The position numbers and the translations under genes were made by a program. Source: Armatimonadota bacterium (lineage in GTDB: Bacteria > Armatimonadota > Zipacnadia > Zipacnadales > JABUFB01). From it: DNA of 64,000 nucleotides. Each line of letters begins with the position of its first letter. The first letter of the stretch is position 1. This document shows positions 16,845 to 27,123 of the stretch, one piece after another. The notes below the pieces were generated by a model, which was given only the letters and a program-made list of their open reading frames with translations, did not search any database and had not been told where the DNA came from. The stretch is taken from the NCBI GenBank assembly GCA_013314775.1, contig JABUFB010000008.1, positions 1,037,036-1,101,035 of the forward strand, in the 5' to 3' direction.

Positions 16845-19800
16845 ATGTCAGGCAGAGCCCCAAGAAACCAGCGTGGGGGGGCCGCGGACAGTACCGCGCT
16901 GCAGGGGGACCGGCTTCTTTGCTCGGCATTCCACCATTCGCCCATCCCCTCGTGCATCCTGTCTTTCACGGGTGTTCTGATCACGGCCAACCGCGCCCTG
17001 TGCGACATGCTGGGTTGGCCGCCGTCTGACCTTCTCGCCCGGGATATTTCATCGCTAACCCACCCCGAAGACAGAGAGCCTCAGCTGCAACTTTTCAACG
17101 CACTGGCCGCGGGTACGTGCCGGACCGCCCGACTCAAGGCTCGGTATATCCATAGTACGGGGGTGGCCGTGGTGGCGGACGTTGTCCTTTCCGCTGTTCC
17201 CGGCCAGGATGGAGACCCTGCGGCCATCAGCGCCCAGTTCCTGGTGGATTCCGGAGCTCAGAGGGCCGTTCTGCCCAGGCTCTCACACTTGGACGACGCT
17301 GCATCGGACATTTTGCGATCAATGGACGAGGTGGCAATGCTTCTATCACCGGACCTCGTCATTCTCGCCGCAAGCCCCGGCCTTGCTGCAAGCCTGGGCA
17401 AGCCGGTGTCGGAGCTTGTCGGCACGCCAGCGCTATCGCATCTACCCGCTGACCTCGCCCGGAGTCGGGCAGCTCACCTTGAACAGGTTCTGGACACTGC
17501 AAAGGCTGCATCTTTCGAGGACTGCAACGGCGGACGCGTCTTTGCCAACACCGTGTATCCCGTCATCGACTCCAGCGGGAACGTCTGTCGCCTGGTCGCT
17601 TTCTGCCGGGATGTCACACGGGAGCGTGAGGTGGAGCGCGAAGCGCGCGAACGCGCTGCGATCCTCGACTCGATACTGAAAGCATCCCCCGTCGGCATGC
17701 TTCTGTCCCGCAACCGTATGCCGGTCTGGGTGAACGATGCGATGTCAGTGCTGACAGGCAGGTCCGTGGAGGAACACCTGCGCCTCGGGCCACGCTCGCT
17801 CTACGCGACCGAAGCGGAATACGAGCGGGTGGGGCAGGCGCTCTATGGAGACAACCCAGGCCTGGACGTGCGCGAGACACAGACCACCTGGGTCCGTGGA
17901 GACGGCTCGGTGATTCAGGTTCAGCTGCGGGCACGACCCTTGAGCGTGGAAACCGGTGACGAATCGTATATTGTCACCGCTTGGGACATTACTGACCGCT
18001 TGCGTTATGAGCAGGAGTTGCAGGCCAGCCTGGAACTGTACCGCGGCCTTTATCACGCAGTCCCCGGCGGCATCATCGTTTTTGACGCGGACGAGAACAT
18101 CATCGACGCCAACGATCACGCGCTGGAGATCCTCGGGCTACAGCGCGGGGAGAACGGCAGGCGCGTGCCACCGGGCAGACAGTGGCGAGCGGTGCGGGAA
18201 GATGGTACGCCGTTCCCGGAGCAGCATTGGCCTGTCACTGCTACTCTGCGAACCGGTCGAAGGGTCACAGGTGCGGTCGTAGGGCTCTACCCGGCAGGCA
18301 GCGACGAGTGCGTCTGGCTTCTGGTCAACTGCGAGCCCAGACTGGACCCGTCTACCGGTAAGGTCGAGGGCGCCGTGGTGACATTGGTGGACATCACCCA
18401 GCGCAAACGCTCGGAGGCCGCTCTGCGGGAGAGCGAAGAGCGTTTCCGCCAGGCTTTCGAGAACGCTCCGGTTGGCGTCTGCCTGACCTCGGTGGATGGG
18501 ACATTGCTCAGAGCGAATCGGGCATTCCGCGAAATGCTGGGATACGCGGGGAATGAGCTGGTGGGGGTAAATGTTGCGGCCCTCACCCACCCGGGCGATG
18601 TTTCCACAACGCGGGACTGGATCGGCAGCATACCTGAGTCGGGCCCATGGACAGTGCAGGTTGAGAAGCGGTACGTACACCGCGACGGGCATCCGGTCTA
18701 TGCCAGAATCAACACGTCGCTTCTGAGGGATGCCGAGGGCCGTCCGCTGCACTTCATCACCCACGTCGTGGACACCACCGAAGCGAGACGTGCTGCTCTG
18801 GAACTGGATCAGAGCGAGACGCGGTTCCGGGAGATAACGGATCTGCTCCCCGACATGGTATTCGAACTCGATCCGGACCTGCGCATCACCTACATCAACA
18901 AGGCCGCCACGGACACGCTCTGGTACACGCAGGTGGATCTCGACGCGGGTCTTTCGGTGCGAGATGTAATGGATGAGGTTACCCTGCAGCGAGCAACCGA
19001 GGGCCTTGCCGACGCATCCGCCCGCGGGCGATCCCTCGTCGGCCTGTTTGAACTGCGACGCAAGGACGGCTGCTTGATCCCCACGGAAATCAATGCCATG
19101 CCCGTCACAGGACCGGACGGAGTCTTAGTGGGGTACCGCGGGGTAGCACGCGATATCCGCGAGAGACAGAAAGCTGAAGATGCCCAGCGGCTGGCCGCCG
19201 TCGGGCAACTGTCGGCGGGAGTGGCCCACGAGTTCAACAACCTCATGGCCTGCCTGATGCTCCAGGCGGAGCTTACCGCTGAAAACCCATGCGAAGAACG
19301 GTACCGGAAGCTGACCCAAATAGCGCTCAATGTCGCCAACCATGGAGGGGATATCTGCAGGAACCTCACCGCCTTCGCAAGGCCGGCGTCCCCTCACCGG
19401 CAACCCATACATATTGAGGAGGCCATAGAAGCCGGCCTGGCACTTGCCGCACAGCAGATCCAGACGTGTGAAGTCACCATTCGGCGCGACTTCCAGTCCG
19501 CCAACCGGCGAGTGTACGCGGACGCGGGGCAGATGGAGCAGGTAATGCTCAATCTCTTCGTCAACGCCTGTCACGCCATGCCGTCCGGTGGGGAGCTGAC
19601 CGTGACCACCCGGTACGTGCCTAGCCCCGCCGGCGACGGAAATGTGGTCATCGCGGTGACCGACACGGGGACGGGCATTTCGCAAGAAGACTTGCCACGG
19701 GTCTTCGAGCCTTTCTTCACCACCAAGACGCGCCTGGGGGAGCCGGGCGTCTCAGGTAGCGGCCTGGGGCTCTCCGTCTCTCACGGGATTATCAAGGCTC

Positions 19801-20324
19801 ACGGTGGAGAGATCCGGGTACGCAGCCAGCTCGGGGTCGGCACAACCTTCGAACTCGTGCTTCCCGTCCATCCCGCTGACTATCCGGCGGACACCCGATC
19901 CGGCCCCGAGTCAGCGCGGACAGTCCCTGCGCCGGCCGCCAGGTCCTCCCGGATCCTTGTTGCGGAAGACGGCACTGAACTGTCCAATCTCATCTACTCG
20001 ATCCTTACCGATTTCGGCCACGAAGCCCATTGTTTCGCAACCACCGGAGAGATCATCTCAGCGCTCCACAGGGACACCTATGACCTTGTGATCACCGACA
20101 TGCTTATGCCCGGCGGCGGCGGCGAGGAGATACTCACCTGCTTGAGCGCCCGGGAACCCCGACCGCCAGCGCTGGTCATCACTGGCGTCATGGACCTGGC
20201 ATTGGAGCGAAGAGCCCTCGAACTTGGCGCGGAACGGGTCCTGCACAAGCCGTTCTCCTGCATGGCGCTGATCTGCGCGGTGGATGATCTCCTGTCCAGG
20301 GAGCAGGACCCAAAGGCCACATAG
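16845..20324 (+). CDS. Soluble hybrid sensor histidine kinase with about six PAS domains and a receiver
   Basis: An 1159-residue protein without obvious membrane segments, so a cytoplasmic sensor. A strong GGAGGAAGGAG site directly precedes the ATG. About six PAS/PAC units fill residues 25-770; repeated signs are NRAFREMLGY or NRALCDMLGW starts and DITDR/DITQR/DVTRE ends. The HisKA domain has the phospho-acceptor H795 in GVAHEFNN. The HATPase domain shows LNLFVNACHAM (N box), DTGTGIS, FEPFFTTK and GSGLGLS. A C-terminal receiver (~1030-1150) has acceptor D1085 in YDLVITDMLMPG and the conserved lysine in LHKPFS. It should autophosphorylate and either relay to or self-regulate by its receiver. 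No output regulator with a DNA-binding domain is adjacent, so its target is unknown. Confidence 0.92.
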   Translation: MSGRAPRNQRGGAADSTALQGDRLLCSAFHHSPIPSCILSFTGVLITANRALCDMLGWPPSDLLARDISSLTHPEDREPQLQLFNALAAGTCRTARLKARYIHSTGVAVVADVVLSAVPGQDGDPAAISAQFLVDSGAQRAVLPRLSHLDDAASDILRSMDEVAMLLSPDLVILAASPGLAASLGKPVSELVGTPALSHLPADLARSRAAHLEQVLDTAKAASFEDCNGGRVFANTVYPVIDSSGNVCRLVAFCRDVTREREVEREARERAAILDSILKASPVGMLLSRNRMPVWVNDAMSVLTGRSVEEHLRLGPRSLYATEAEYERVGQALYGDNPGLDVRETQTTWVRGDGSVIQVQLRARPLSVETGDESYIVTAWDITDRLRYEQELQASLELYRGLYHAVPGGIIVFDADENIIDANDHALEILGLQRGENGRRVPPGRQWRAVREDGTPFPEQHWPVTATLRTGRRVTGAVVGLYPAGSDECVWLLVNCEPRLDPSTGKVEGAVVTLVDITQRKRSEAALRESEERFRQAFENAPVGVCLTSVDGTLLRANRAFREMLGYAGNELVGVNVAALTHPGDVSTTRDWIGSIPESGPWTVQVEKRYVHRDGHPVYARINTSLLRDAEGRPLHFITHVVDTTEARRAALELDQSETRFREITDLLPDMVFELDPDLRITYINKAATDTLWYTQVDLDAGLSVRDVMDEVTLQRATEGLADASARGRSLVGLFELRRKDGCLIPTEINAMPVTGPDGVLVGYRGVARDIRERQKAEDAQRLAAVGQLSAGVAHEFNNLMACLMLQAELTAENPCEERYRKLTQIALNVANHGGDICRNLTAFARPASPHRQPIHIEEAIEAGLALAAQQIQTCEVTIRRDFQSANRRVYADAGQMEQVMLNLFVNACHAMPSGGELTVTTRYVPSPAGDGNVVIAVTDTGTGISQEDLPRVFEPFFTTKTRLGEPGVSGSGLGLSVSHGIIKAHGGEIRVRSQLGVGTTFELVLPVHPADYPADTRSGPESARTVPAPAARSSRILVAEDGTELSNLIYSILTDFGHEAHCFATTGEIISALHRDTYDLVITDMLMPGGGGEEILTCLSAREPRPPALVITGVMDLALERRALELGAERVLHKPFSCMALICAVDDLLSREQDPKAT

Positions 20325-20368
20325 CGCCCGGGCCGATGCCCGACCCGGCCGGAATCCCCGGACGCGCG

Positions 20369-23300
20369 TCAGTTCACGGGGAAGAACTCCACCTTGTCGA
20401 TACGAAGGTTCCGGTCCTCCGGCGGCGCCCATTCGTCATTAGTGAAAACCAGTCGCAGCTCGAAAACCCCCTCTGGCAGCTCGACGGGCAGTGAGTAGCT
20501 CCGCCAGCTTTCGCTTTTCAACTCAAACTCGCCGGCCGCTTCCCCGCCGATCTCCACGCGAATGATTGGGTAGATACCCTTGACCGGAGTTCCACTTGCC
20601 GTCAACCGCAACTGGTACCGTCCTGCTTGCGCGCAACGGACCGTCTTGGCGATCCAGCCCGATGAGCCCATGTACGCGGCCCCGGCCTCGCGTCGGAACC
20701 AGGATATTCCCGGCTGAGGCTCGAAAGTCTCCGCTTCGAACACTGTGGCGCCGGCCTGCTCGAACCGCGCGCCCAGTCCCGTCAACAGGCCCGAGATGTA
20801 GCGCGAGGCCTTGCGGCTCTCACGCTCAGTCTTCGCCCAGTTGATGTTATCCACGACCACTCTCCCGCCACCGCGCTCAATCACGGCCAGTGCACCCGGA
20901 TTGGTGAGGATCGAGACGCCTTCGGACCCGTCATCAGCCGCAACCTTGAGGGCTTCCACAATCAGGTTGCGGTCCTCCGTGGCACTGTTGTAGTCATTCG
21001 TGAAACGGATCACTGCCCGATGTGTGCCGGCGGCCAGCTCGCCCGACACGGTATATGTGCGCATCCCACTGTCCTGGCAGGAGAATGCGCCCAGCACGCG
21101 CCCGTCAACACTCACGGTCCCTGTAGGATACACGCCCAGGGCCGGCGATCCACCGGCCACGACCCCGAGTATGTAGGCGCCGTCCGCAGGGATCTGGATG
21201 TCGACGGACGCTGTGCTCGACCCACTCGGGATGATCGCCTGACCATTGCGGATCGCGGTGTACGGTCCCTCCACCGTCATGGTCTCCGCCGGGTACTCGG
21301 TGGCCTGCTTGCCCTCCAGGGTCTTCGCAAACACGAAATCGGCCATGTCATCGGCCAGCGGCCGCGTCGCCCACGAGTGCGCGGCCCGGGATTCCCCAAG
21401 CCAGTAAAGGTCCTCGTTGGCGAGGAAGCTGGAAAGCGCATGGGCTCCCGGCTGCCTGACGACCCCGCCGCGATGGGGTACCAGCGCCAGGTCAGGGCTC
21501 CCCAGAAGTTCCGGGAGCAGCGCATCATCCGGCGCGACACCGTGAAGCAGTACGGTCCCGCCTCTCGCCAGCAATTCCCCGATCTTTTCCCGGCATGCTT
21601 CGAGCGCCTCCAGCGGCGGGCAGGCCACTAGCAGGTCCACGGCCGCCCAGTCAGCTTCTCCGGGTGCCTGAGTGATGTCTGCGTACTGCAGTCCGAGGCC
21701 ATCGAGGTACTCGCGCATTTCCGCATCCGGCGCGAACAGGGCCGTGCGGCTCGCGGGTGCGGGCTTCACGGCGAGGTAGTCGAGGGCGTTCTGGAGAATC
21801 AGCCCGGCCGCGGGTTCCACGTCCAGACGCTCTACGAGCCGAAGCTGGCTCAGCACCAGTGCGCCGTCACCCAAGAAATACTCGCACAAGGGCGCATACG
21901 CAATGCCCTGCCGGCTGCCGGACACCACGACCGCCCGGGCCGCGCCGCCCTCCGGACGGGCAGGCTCAGCGAGACTCACATAGTTGTCTGGACGCCACCA
22001 TTTCAGGTCATTGGGTTTCACGCCCCTAAGCAGGGGGTGTTCAGGCACCTGTGGGAAGGTCATGGTCGAGACCCTTTCCGTGGTTAGCGCGGGAAGGACC
22101 CCTTGCGTGTAGCCGGGCTGTTCGAGCACCAGCGCTTTGCCGCCGGCGCGCACGAAGTCGGTCAGCCCCCTTGCCCCGGTCTCCAGGCCGATAACCGGCT
22201 CCTGCTCAGTCATGCCACTGAGCGCCCCGGCTCCCACGACCACCGCCTGCAGACCGTCCGGGATCGCGTCCAGGTCGGCCACCGGGGGAAGGTTCACCCC
22301 ATATTTCTCCAAAGCCGCAGCCGTCTTGCCGCCGGGGTCAAACAACCCGGCGCGCGTTCCCTCCGGCGCCGTAAGCCTGAGCGGCGGGAATACCGACACC
22401 GGGTGGCTATCCTCGAAGACCGTCTCTCCTCCCCGCGATATGCGCACTCGCAGGGTCATCTCTGTGCGCGTGTCCACAGTGGGCAGATTCACTGAAAGCC
22501 GGACCTCGCGCCGCTCGCCCGGCTTCATCTGCAGCGTCATCTCGCCACACACTGTCTCCTGCTCACCGTCCACCAACGCCCAGTTCAGGGCAAGTTCTGA
22601 GTCGCTGAGCACGTCGTTGTATACGTCCGCAGTGCGGGTGATTTGCTCGCCGGAGTAGAAATTGTGGTCGTACTCGCGGATGTACGCCGCAATGTGCTGC
22701 ATGGCGTACTTCTGCGCCGCGTACATGGCATTGGTGTCTTCGTTGAGCGGACCACCTTCCACCATGGTCCACGGCGAGATCCCGCCCACTTCATAGTAGC
22801 GATACGCCTGGATCGCCATCCGCCATGAATCGCCCTTGGCCTTGACCCGGTAGCGGTCGTAGTCGAGATAGGCGTCATCTCCGTAGAAGACCGTGTGCCA
22901 GGATGGGTCGGAGGAGGGGACCCAGAGGAACTCACCCACATACACCGGCTTGCTCCGATCCCACAGCCAGGGATCCTCACCGTTGGTGAACATCCAGCTG
23001 ATACTCTTCGGGGTGTCCATCCAGTAGGCGGTGTTGGGCCAGTCGGTGTGCTCAGGATACTCATGCGGGTAGTGAATACCGATGACGTCCGCCACGCCGC
23101 CCGGATCGCCGTCGGATTCGTAGAAGATGGGCCGCGTCGGATCCCACTGCTTCATGAGCTCACCCAGCCGCACAAGCTGCGCTTTGGCCGGCGACTTGTC
23201 GTTGATCCGGGAGCCATAGAACTCATTCTCCAGGCTGTACATGACCACTGAGGGCTTGTTCTTGTCCCGATCCACCATGGCCTTGAGATGCGTGGCGTAG

Positions 23301-24466
23301 TTGTCCCAGAACCGCTGGTCATCCAGGCGGTAGACCTCGTCGTCGTTCCATACAGCGCCTTCCGGTATCATCATCAGGCCCATTTCATCCGCAGTCTCAT
23401 ACCAGATCTCGGACCAAGGCTGTGTGTGAGTGCGGAAGATCACGCAGTTGGCATTCTTGATCTGTCGGATGCGCTCCTGGATGTACTCCTTCGGCCTCGA
23501 CAACTCCGGCCACCACGAAGTCGCCAGCAGGTTCACACGCTTGCCGTTGAGGATGAAGTGGCTGCCTTCCACCCAGAACTCCCGGAAGCCGAAGCGGGTG
23601 CGCAGGTCATCCACCACCGCGTCGTCCTGAGTCATCACCGTCCGCAGGAAGTACAGATAGGGGTCCTCATGCGACCAGAACCGGGGTTCGGGCCAGGGCG
23701 CTTCGAGAACGGCCGTCGCTTCGCCCTGAGCGGGTACAGTAACAGCCTGAGCGGGCAACTCCAGCGCCTGTTGCCCAGCGTCCTCCACACTCGCCCCCAG
23801 CTGCAGGTTGGCCTCGCGATCAGTGAGATTTGCCAGCGTATACTCGACCCGCAGCCGCATGTTCCGCACCGAAGGCTTGATGAAGAGGTCCTTCACATAC
23901 ACCGCCGGGTGCGCGCGAAGCTCCACGTCATCCCATGGGCCGAAGTTGCTCACCAGGCCCCCGATGGGTGCGAGCACCCGGTCGCGGGGCAGATCACGCG
24001 GGTCTGTCGGGCGCGTCTGCATCACAGAGAAATCGACATCATTGGCGCTGAACACTCCAGTCCAATCGTGGCAGGCAAGGTCCAGGCGGTTGGTCTCCCC
24101 CACTCTCGCAGCGGCAGTGATATCCACGTCGAAGGGGTCGTACCCTCCGAAATGCCCGCCGACTTCCTGCCCGTTGATGTACACAGTGCTGTTGAACTTC
24201 ACGCCCCCGAAGTGAACCGTGAGGCGCCGCCCGGTCATGGACTGCGGGACCGTGAACTCACGGCGGAACCATGCCCGCTGGTAGTCCACCCCACTGATGG
24301 TTCCCGGGACCTCGATCGGCAACCAACCCTCCTCCGGCGGGGTGGTGAGTTCCGCAACCCGCACATACTGCCAAGCGCCGTTCAGGCTTATCTCCTGCCG
24401 GGGCTGACACCAGGCTATGCCGGACGCGATGATCATCATAAGGAACAGACAGTTGCGAAGCGCCAT
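20369..24466 (-). CDS. Large secreted GH2-family glycosidase with two CBM60-like domains
   Basis: A 1365-residue protein with signal peptide MALRNCLFLMMIIASGIAWC and a GGAG site 9 bases before the start. Domain order: GH2 sugar-binding jelly-roll (residues ~25-190; LNGAWQYVRV, RAWFRREF, VYINGQEVGGHFGGYDPF), immunoglobulin-like domain (~190-300), and TIM barrel (~300-600) with candidate acid/base E415 in SLENEFYG and nucleophile E512 in VYVGEFLWV. Then come ~450 residues including a GATase-like glutamine amidotransferase fold (GGKALVLEQPGYTQGVLP). Two tail domains each end with FTNDY/W...EDRNL, the Ca2+-binding signature of CBM36/CBM60 xylan-binding modules. Substrate could be a galactoside, mannoside or glucuronide. 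It is convergent with the kinase gene. Confidence 0.88.
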   Translation of the reverse strand: MALRNCLFLMMIIASGIAWCQPRQEISLNGAWQYVRVAELTTPPEEGWLPIEVPGTISGVDYQRAWFRREFTVPQSMTGRRLTVHFGGVKFNSTVYINGQEVGGHFGGYDPFDVDITAAARVGETNRLDLACHDWTGVFSANDVDFSVMQTRPTDPRDLPRDRVLAPIGGLVSNFGPWDDVELRAHPAVYVKDLFIKPSVRNMRLRVEYTLANLTDREANLQLGASVEDAGQQALELPAQAVTVPAQGEATAVLEAPWPEPRFWSHEDPYLYFLRTVMTQDDAVVDDLRTRFGFREFWVEGSHFILNGKRVNLLATSWWPELSRPKEYIQERIRQIKNANCVIFRTHTQPWSEIWYETADEMGLMMIPEGAVWNDDEVYRLDDQRFWDNYATHLKAMVDRDKNKPSVVMYSLENEFYGSRINDKSPAKAQLVRLGELMKQWDPTRPIFYESDGDPGGVADVIGIHYPHEYPEHTDWPNTAYWMDTPKSISWMFTNGEDPWLWDRSKPVYVGEFLWVPSSDPSWHTVFYGDDAYLDYDRYRVKAKGDSWRMAIQAYRYYEVGGISPWTMVEGGPLNEDTNAMYAAQKYAMQHIAAYIREYDHNFYSGEQITRTADVYNDVLSDSELALNWALVDGEQETVCGEMTLQMKPGERREVRLSVNLPTVDTRTEMTLRVRISRGGETVFEDSHPVSVFPPLRLTAPEGTRAGLFDPGGKTAAALEKYGVNLPPVADLDAIPDGLQAVVVGAGALSGMTEQEPVIGLETGARGLTDFVRAGGKALVLEQPGYTQGVLPALTTERVSTMTFPQVPEHPLLRGVKPNDLKWWRPDNYVSLAEPARPEGGAARAVVVSGSRQGIAYAPLCEYFLGDGALVLSQLRLVERLDVEPAAGLILQNALDYLAVKPAPASRTALFAPDAEMREYLDGLGLQYADITQAPGEADWAAVDLLVACPPLEALEACREKIGELLARGGTVLLHGVAPDDALLPELLGSPDLALVPHRGGVVRQPGAHALSSFLANEDLYWLGESRAAHSWATRPLADDMADFVFAKTLEGKQATEYPAETMTVEGPYTAIRNGQAIIPSGSSTASVDIQIPADGAYILGVVAGGSPALGVYPTGTVSVDGRVLGAFSCQDSGMRTYTVSGELAAGTHRAVIRFTNDYNSATEDRNLIVEALKVAADDGSEGVSILTNPGALAVIERGGGRVVVDNINWAKTERESRKASRYISGLLTGLGARFEQAGATVFEAETFEPQPGISWFRREAGAAYMGSSGWIAKTVRCAQAGRYQLRLTASGTPVKGIYPIIRVEIGGEAAGEFELKSESWRSYSLPVELPEGVFELRLVFTNDEWAPPEDRNLRIDKVEFFPVN

Positions 24467-25329
24467 CGTGGATCACTCCAGTCGTCTCCCGCAGCTGGGT
24501 CTCGTCCTAACCAGATTCGCCGCCACGAACGCGAATGCCTGCCAGTTTCGCGGCAGGTGCATGCAGCGCCGACGAAGCGAACTATCGGGTCCCTTCGTCA
24601 TTCCTCGCAGGCGGCACTCCATGAGAAGGCCCCGGCGCTGCCTACAGTCTGGCCGGCCCTGATCCCCGCTACCAACGCAGTGTGAGAGCCATCCCCGCGC
24701 AAGATGGACGTGACCCGAAACGGGGAGGCGATCCCGGTGAGCCGCCGGCTTCCGGCGCCTGGTACCCCATAGCTGTTTCGTAACGTTACGGTGGCGGCTT
24801 GCAACTGGACACCAACGCCCAGACGGTGATCGCCCGCGGCGGCGGTCTTCTCAGCAGGTTCGGCACGGGTGATTACCTGCCCACCAACCGGTCTTGCATT
24901 GCGCAGCACGGCTACGGGAACGCCACACAATTCTCACCGGGGAGCCCGGTGAAATCGGGGGGATTGCCGGGATTGACCAGGGCTTTCCAGACTGCGAGGC
25001 CGTCGCAGCGAGAAGACCGCGGCCGAGGTCGCCGTCATCTACCGCGTGGTAATCAAGCCCGGTGTACGCGAGGACTCCCACAACGTTCACGCCCGGATCG
25101 AGGATAGGGACGTGCGCCGGGAGGACTCCAGGACCATGTGATCGCCGACCATCGTCAGCGATGCCGGAGTGCGCTGGACCGGTGCGCCCGAGAAACGGTC
25201 CAACTTCCTGAAGCCCGCCGGCCCGAAGGGTGAACTCTCCCCCGCCGAGCGTGGTCAGTCCAAGTGCGCCCTGGTCATACCCGAAGACCCGGGGGCATCG
25301 TGCGGAGGGGCACGAGCGCTGGCACTGGC
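24467..25329. other. 863-base stretch without a recognisable gene
   Basis: Only short overlapping frames are present on both strands and none begins with a good ribosome binding site. A plus-strand run around 25030-25130 (EVAVIYRVVIKPGVREDSHN) looks protein-like but is closed off by stops; it could be a remnant of a lost gene. The region must contain the promoter of the GH2 gene (reading left). A perfect palindrome lies at 24779-24790. No RNA gene or insertion-sequence end was seen. Confidence 0.4.
24779..24790. promoter_or_regulatory. Palindrome resembling a LacI-family operator
   Basis: CGTAACGTTACG is a perfect 12-bp palindrome with a central CG, the layout of many LacI/GalR-family operators that control sugar genes. 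It is 313 bases upstream of the GH2 start, which is far for direct repression. No LacI-type regulator gene is in the window. A 12-bp palindrome can occur by chance. Confidence 0.25.
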
Positions 25330-27123
25330 TCACCTGCTGCCCGGCGCAAGCCGGTACACGCGGATGGTCGGCCCGATTCTTTGCCCGCCTCGCGGCTCAA
25401 AGGAGTTGAGCAGCCGTATTCCGCGCTCTGTTTCGCCTCGCGCGACGCGCTCCAGAATGATGTAGAAGCGGCGGAACTCGGGGAACGCCGCGGTGCGTGG
25501 GTCGTACCGAGGGAGTTCGTCAGCGCTCTGGTGCTCCAGGTACATATCGTAGACCGTGGACGAAGTCACGATGTACTGCGCGCCCTGCTCGCGAACATGA
25601 TCCAGAGAAAGCGTCCGGCTGGCCTCGCGACGGGCATACTCGCTGCGTTTGAGCCGGGCGATCGCCGGCCCGGGCCAGCTCTCCGGGAAAACGGGTTCGG
25701 GAAGTGTCTGTCTCAAGGGCAAGAGCCTGTAGACCGGCTTGCCCTTCAAGATACGGCTGACGGTTTCCCTGTGTTGCGTCGGTATCTCCCCGCGGGACAG
25801 ATAATCCTCCACACGCTCCATTGGAAGCAGCGCCGGGTAGCCCTCGGGCGAAGTCGGACCGGCGATGACTGCACCCGGGGGGATATTCGCCTCGATCCAC
25901 GCCCGAGAGAGTTCGCGCGTGTCGGGCAGGAGGAGAGAAAGGGAGTCGCGACCGTACACCACAACAGTCCACAGGACCAGGCCCGCGACTGCAACCGCCG
26001 CTGCGCGAGCAAAGATGGGCCTGTGAGTTCGCAGATGTCGGAGGCCGACCACGACGGCGTCGGCGGCCATTACCGCCAGAGCCGGGTACAAGAACAGGTA
26101 AAAGCGCATGTGGACCATGCGCCAGCGACCGATGTAGGCCAGCGCGAGGAGCACTCCGACGACCATGAGCAGTCGGGCCGGTGTGCGGCGAAAGATGCAC
26201 CCGATGAGACCCACCCCGAACAGGAGGGCAATGCCGTGCTCCGAGCGCAGGCACACGCCCAGATGCGACAGCCAGGGGATGAAGCTGGCCGGATCCACCG
26301 CACCCGAATAGGCCAGCAGCTTGTAGTCGCGCTCGTATACCAGCACGGAATGCAAGAACTTGTGGGGTTCCAGCAGCACCTGGAATGAGGTGACACTGAA
26401 GGCGGCGACGCCAAGCAAGAGCGCCTGGAGCAGATAGGACCACCGGGCTTGCGGGCTACGCTCGCCAGGACGGAGGCGATGCCACAGGTGTACCCCGACT
26501 CCCAGCACCCCCAGCATTCCCGCATTGTACTTCGCGGCCGTGGCAAGGCCGGTGAACAACCCCGCCAGCAGGTAGTTCCGCCGCGAGGGGTTGTCTGCCG
26601 CGTTTGCCAGAAACACCCACGCCAGAGCCGCCAGCGTCGTCATCGTGGCGTCCGGCACCGCTTCGTGACAGTAGTCATTGAACGTCGGGGTCAGGGCCAG
26701 CAGAGTCGCCGCAAGCAGCCCCACGGTGCGGTCGGCCACACTTCGCCCAAGCCAGTATGTGGCCACGATAGCCGCCAATCCCACCACCAGGCTGAGACCG
26801 TTGGCAACCGGCATGAATACGCGCCAGTCGATGAGGTTCGCGTACAACTCAGGCCACGTCCAGGCGCCCGAAGCCACCTGCAACGCGCAAAAGGCCACGA
26901 CGGTCGCCGCCAGGAGGTTCGCCTGCAGCATTGGGTAGGCGACGAACTTTGAGTTTAGAGCCGTGTCGCGCAAGTAGTGCAGGACATTGTCAACGACCCA
27001 TGGCCCTGCGTGCCACGTGGGGTTCGCAAAACCCGGCAGCGTCAGGGCCGTCGCGATGAACATGACAGCCCCGAGCACCCAGACATCACGGTTACGGGCA
27101 ATGGCCGCGCGGCTGGCGCTCAT
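25330..27123 (-). CDS. GT-C-type membrane protein, glycosyltransferase 39-like
   Basis: A 597-residue polytopic membrane protein with roughly 10-12 hydrophobic segments in the first ~400 residues and a soluble C-terminal ~190-residue domain. The first periplasmic loop, WHAGPWVVDNVLHYLRD, and the later FNDYCHEAVPDATMTTLAAL and GLATAAKYNAG follow the pattern of PMT/ArnT-like GT-C glycosyltransferases (PF13231), which use polyprenyl-phosphate sugars. Its ATG overlaps the stop codon of the upstream gene (ATGA), so it is translationally coupled to 27120-28163. It is the last gene of the candidate RiPP operon. It could add a sugar to a product or to a cell-surface glycan, or be an unrelated rider. 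Confidence 0.75.
   Translation of the reverse strand: MSASRAAIARNRDVWVLGAVMFIATALTLPGFANPTWHAGPWVVDNVLHYLRDTALNSKFVAYPMLQANLLAATVVAFCALQVASGAWTWPELYANLIDWRVFMPVANGLSLVVGLAAIVATYWLGRSVADRTVGLLAATLLALTPTFNDYCHEAVPDATMTTLAALAWVFLANAADNPSRRNYLLAGLFTGLATAAKYNAGMLGVLGVGVHLWHRLRPGERSPQARWSYLLQALLLGVAAFSVTSFQVLLEPHKFLHSVLVYERDYKLLAYSGAVDPASFIPWLSHLGVCLRSEHGIALLFGVGLIGCIFRRTPARLLMVVGVLLALAYIGRWRMVHMRFYLFLYPALAVMAADAVVVGLRHLRTHRPIFARAAAVAVAGLVLWTVVVYGRDSLSLLLPDTRELSRAWIEANIPPGAVIAGPTSPEGYPALLPMERVEDYLSRGEIPTQHRETVSRILKGKPVYRLLPLRQTLPEPVFPESWPGPAIARLKRSEYARREASRTLSLDHVREQGAQYIVTSSTVYDMYLEHQSADELPRYDPRTAAFPEFRRFYIILERVARGETERGIRLLNSFEPRGGQRIGPTIRVYRLAPGSR

Noticed and set aside
25264-26388. Long plus-strand open frame opposite the GT-C-like gene
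   Set aside because: It is antisense to a gene with clear membrane segments and family motifs, and has the composition of a shadow frame.
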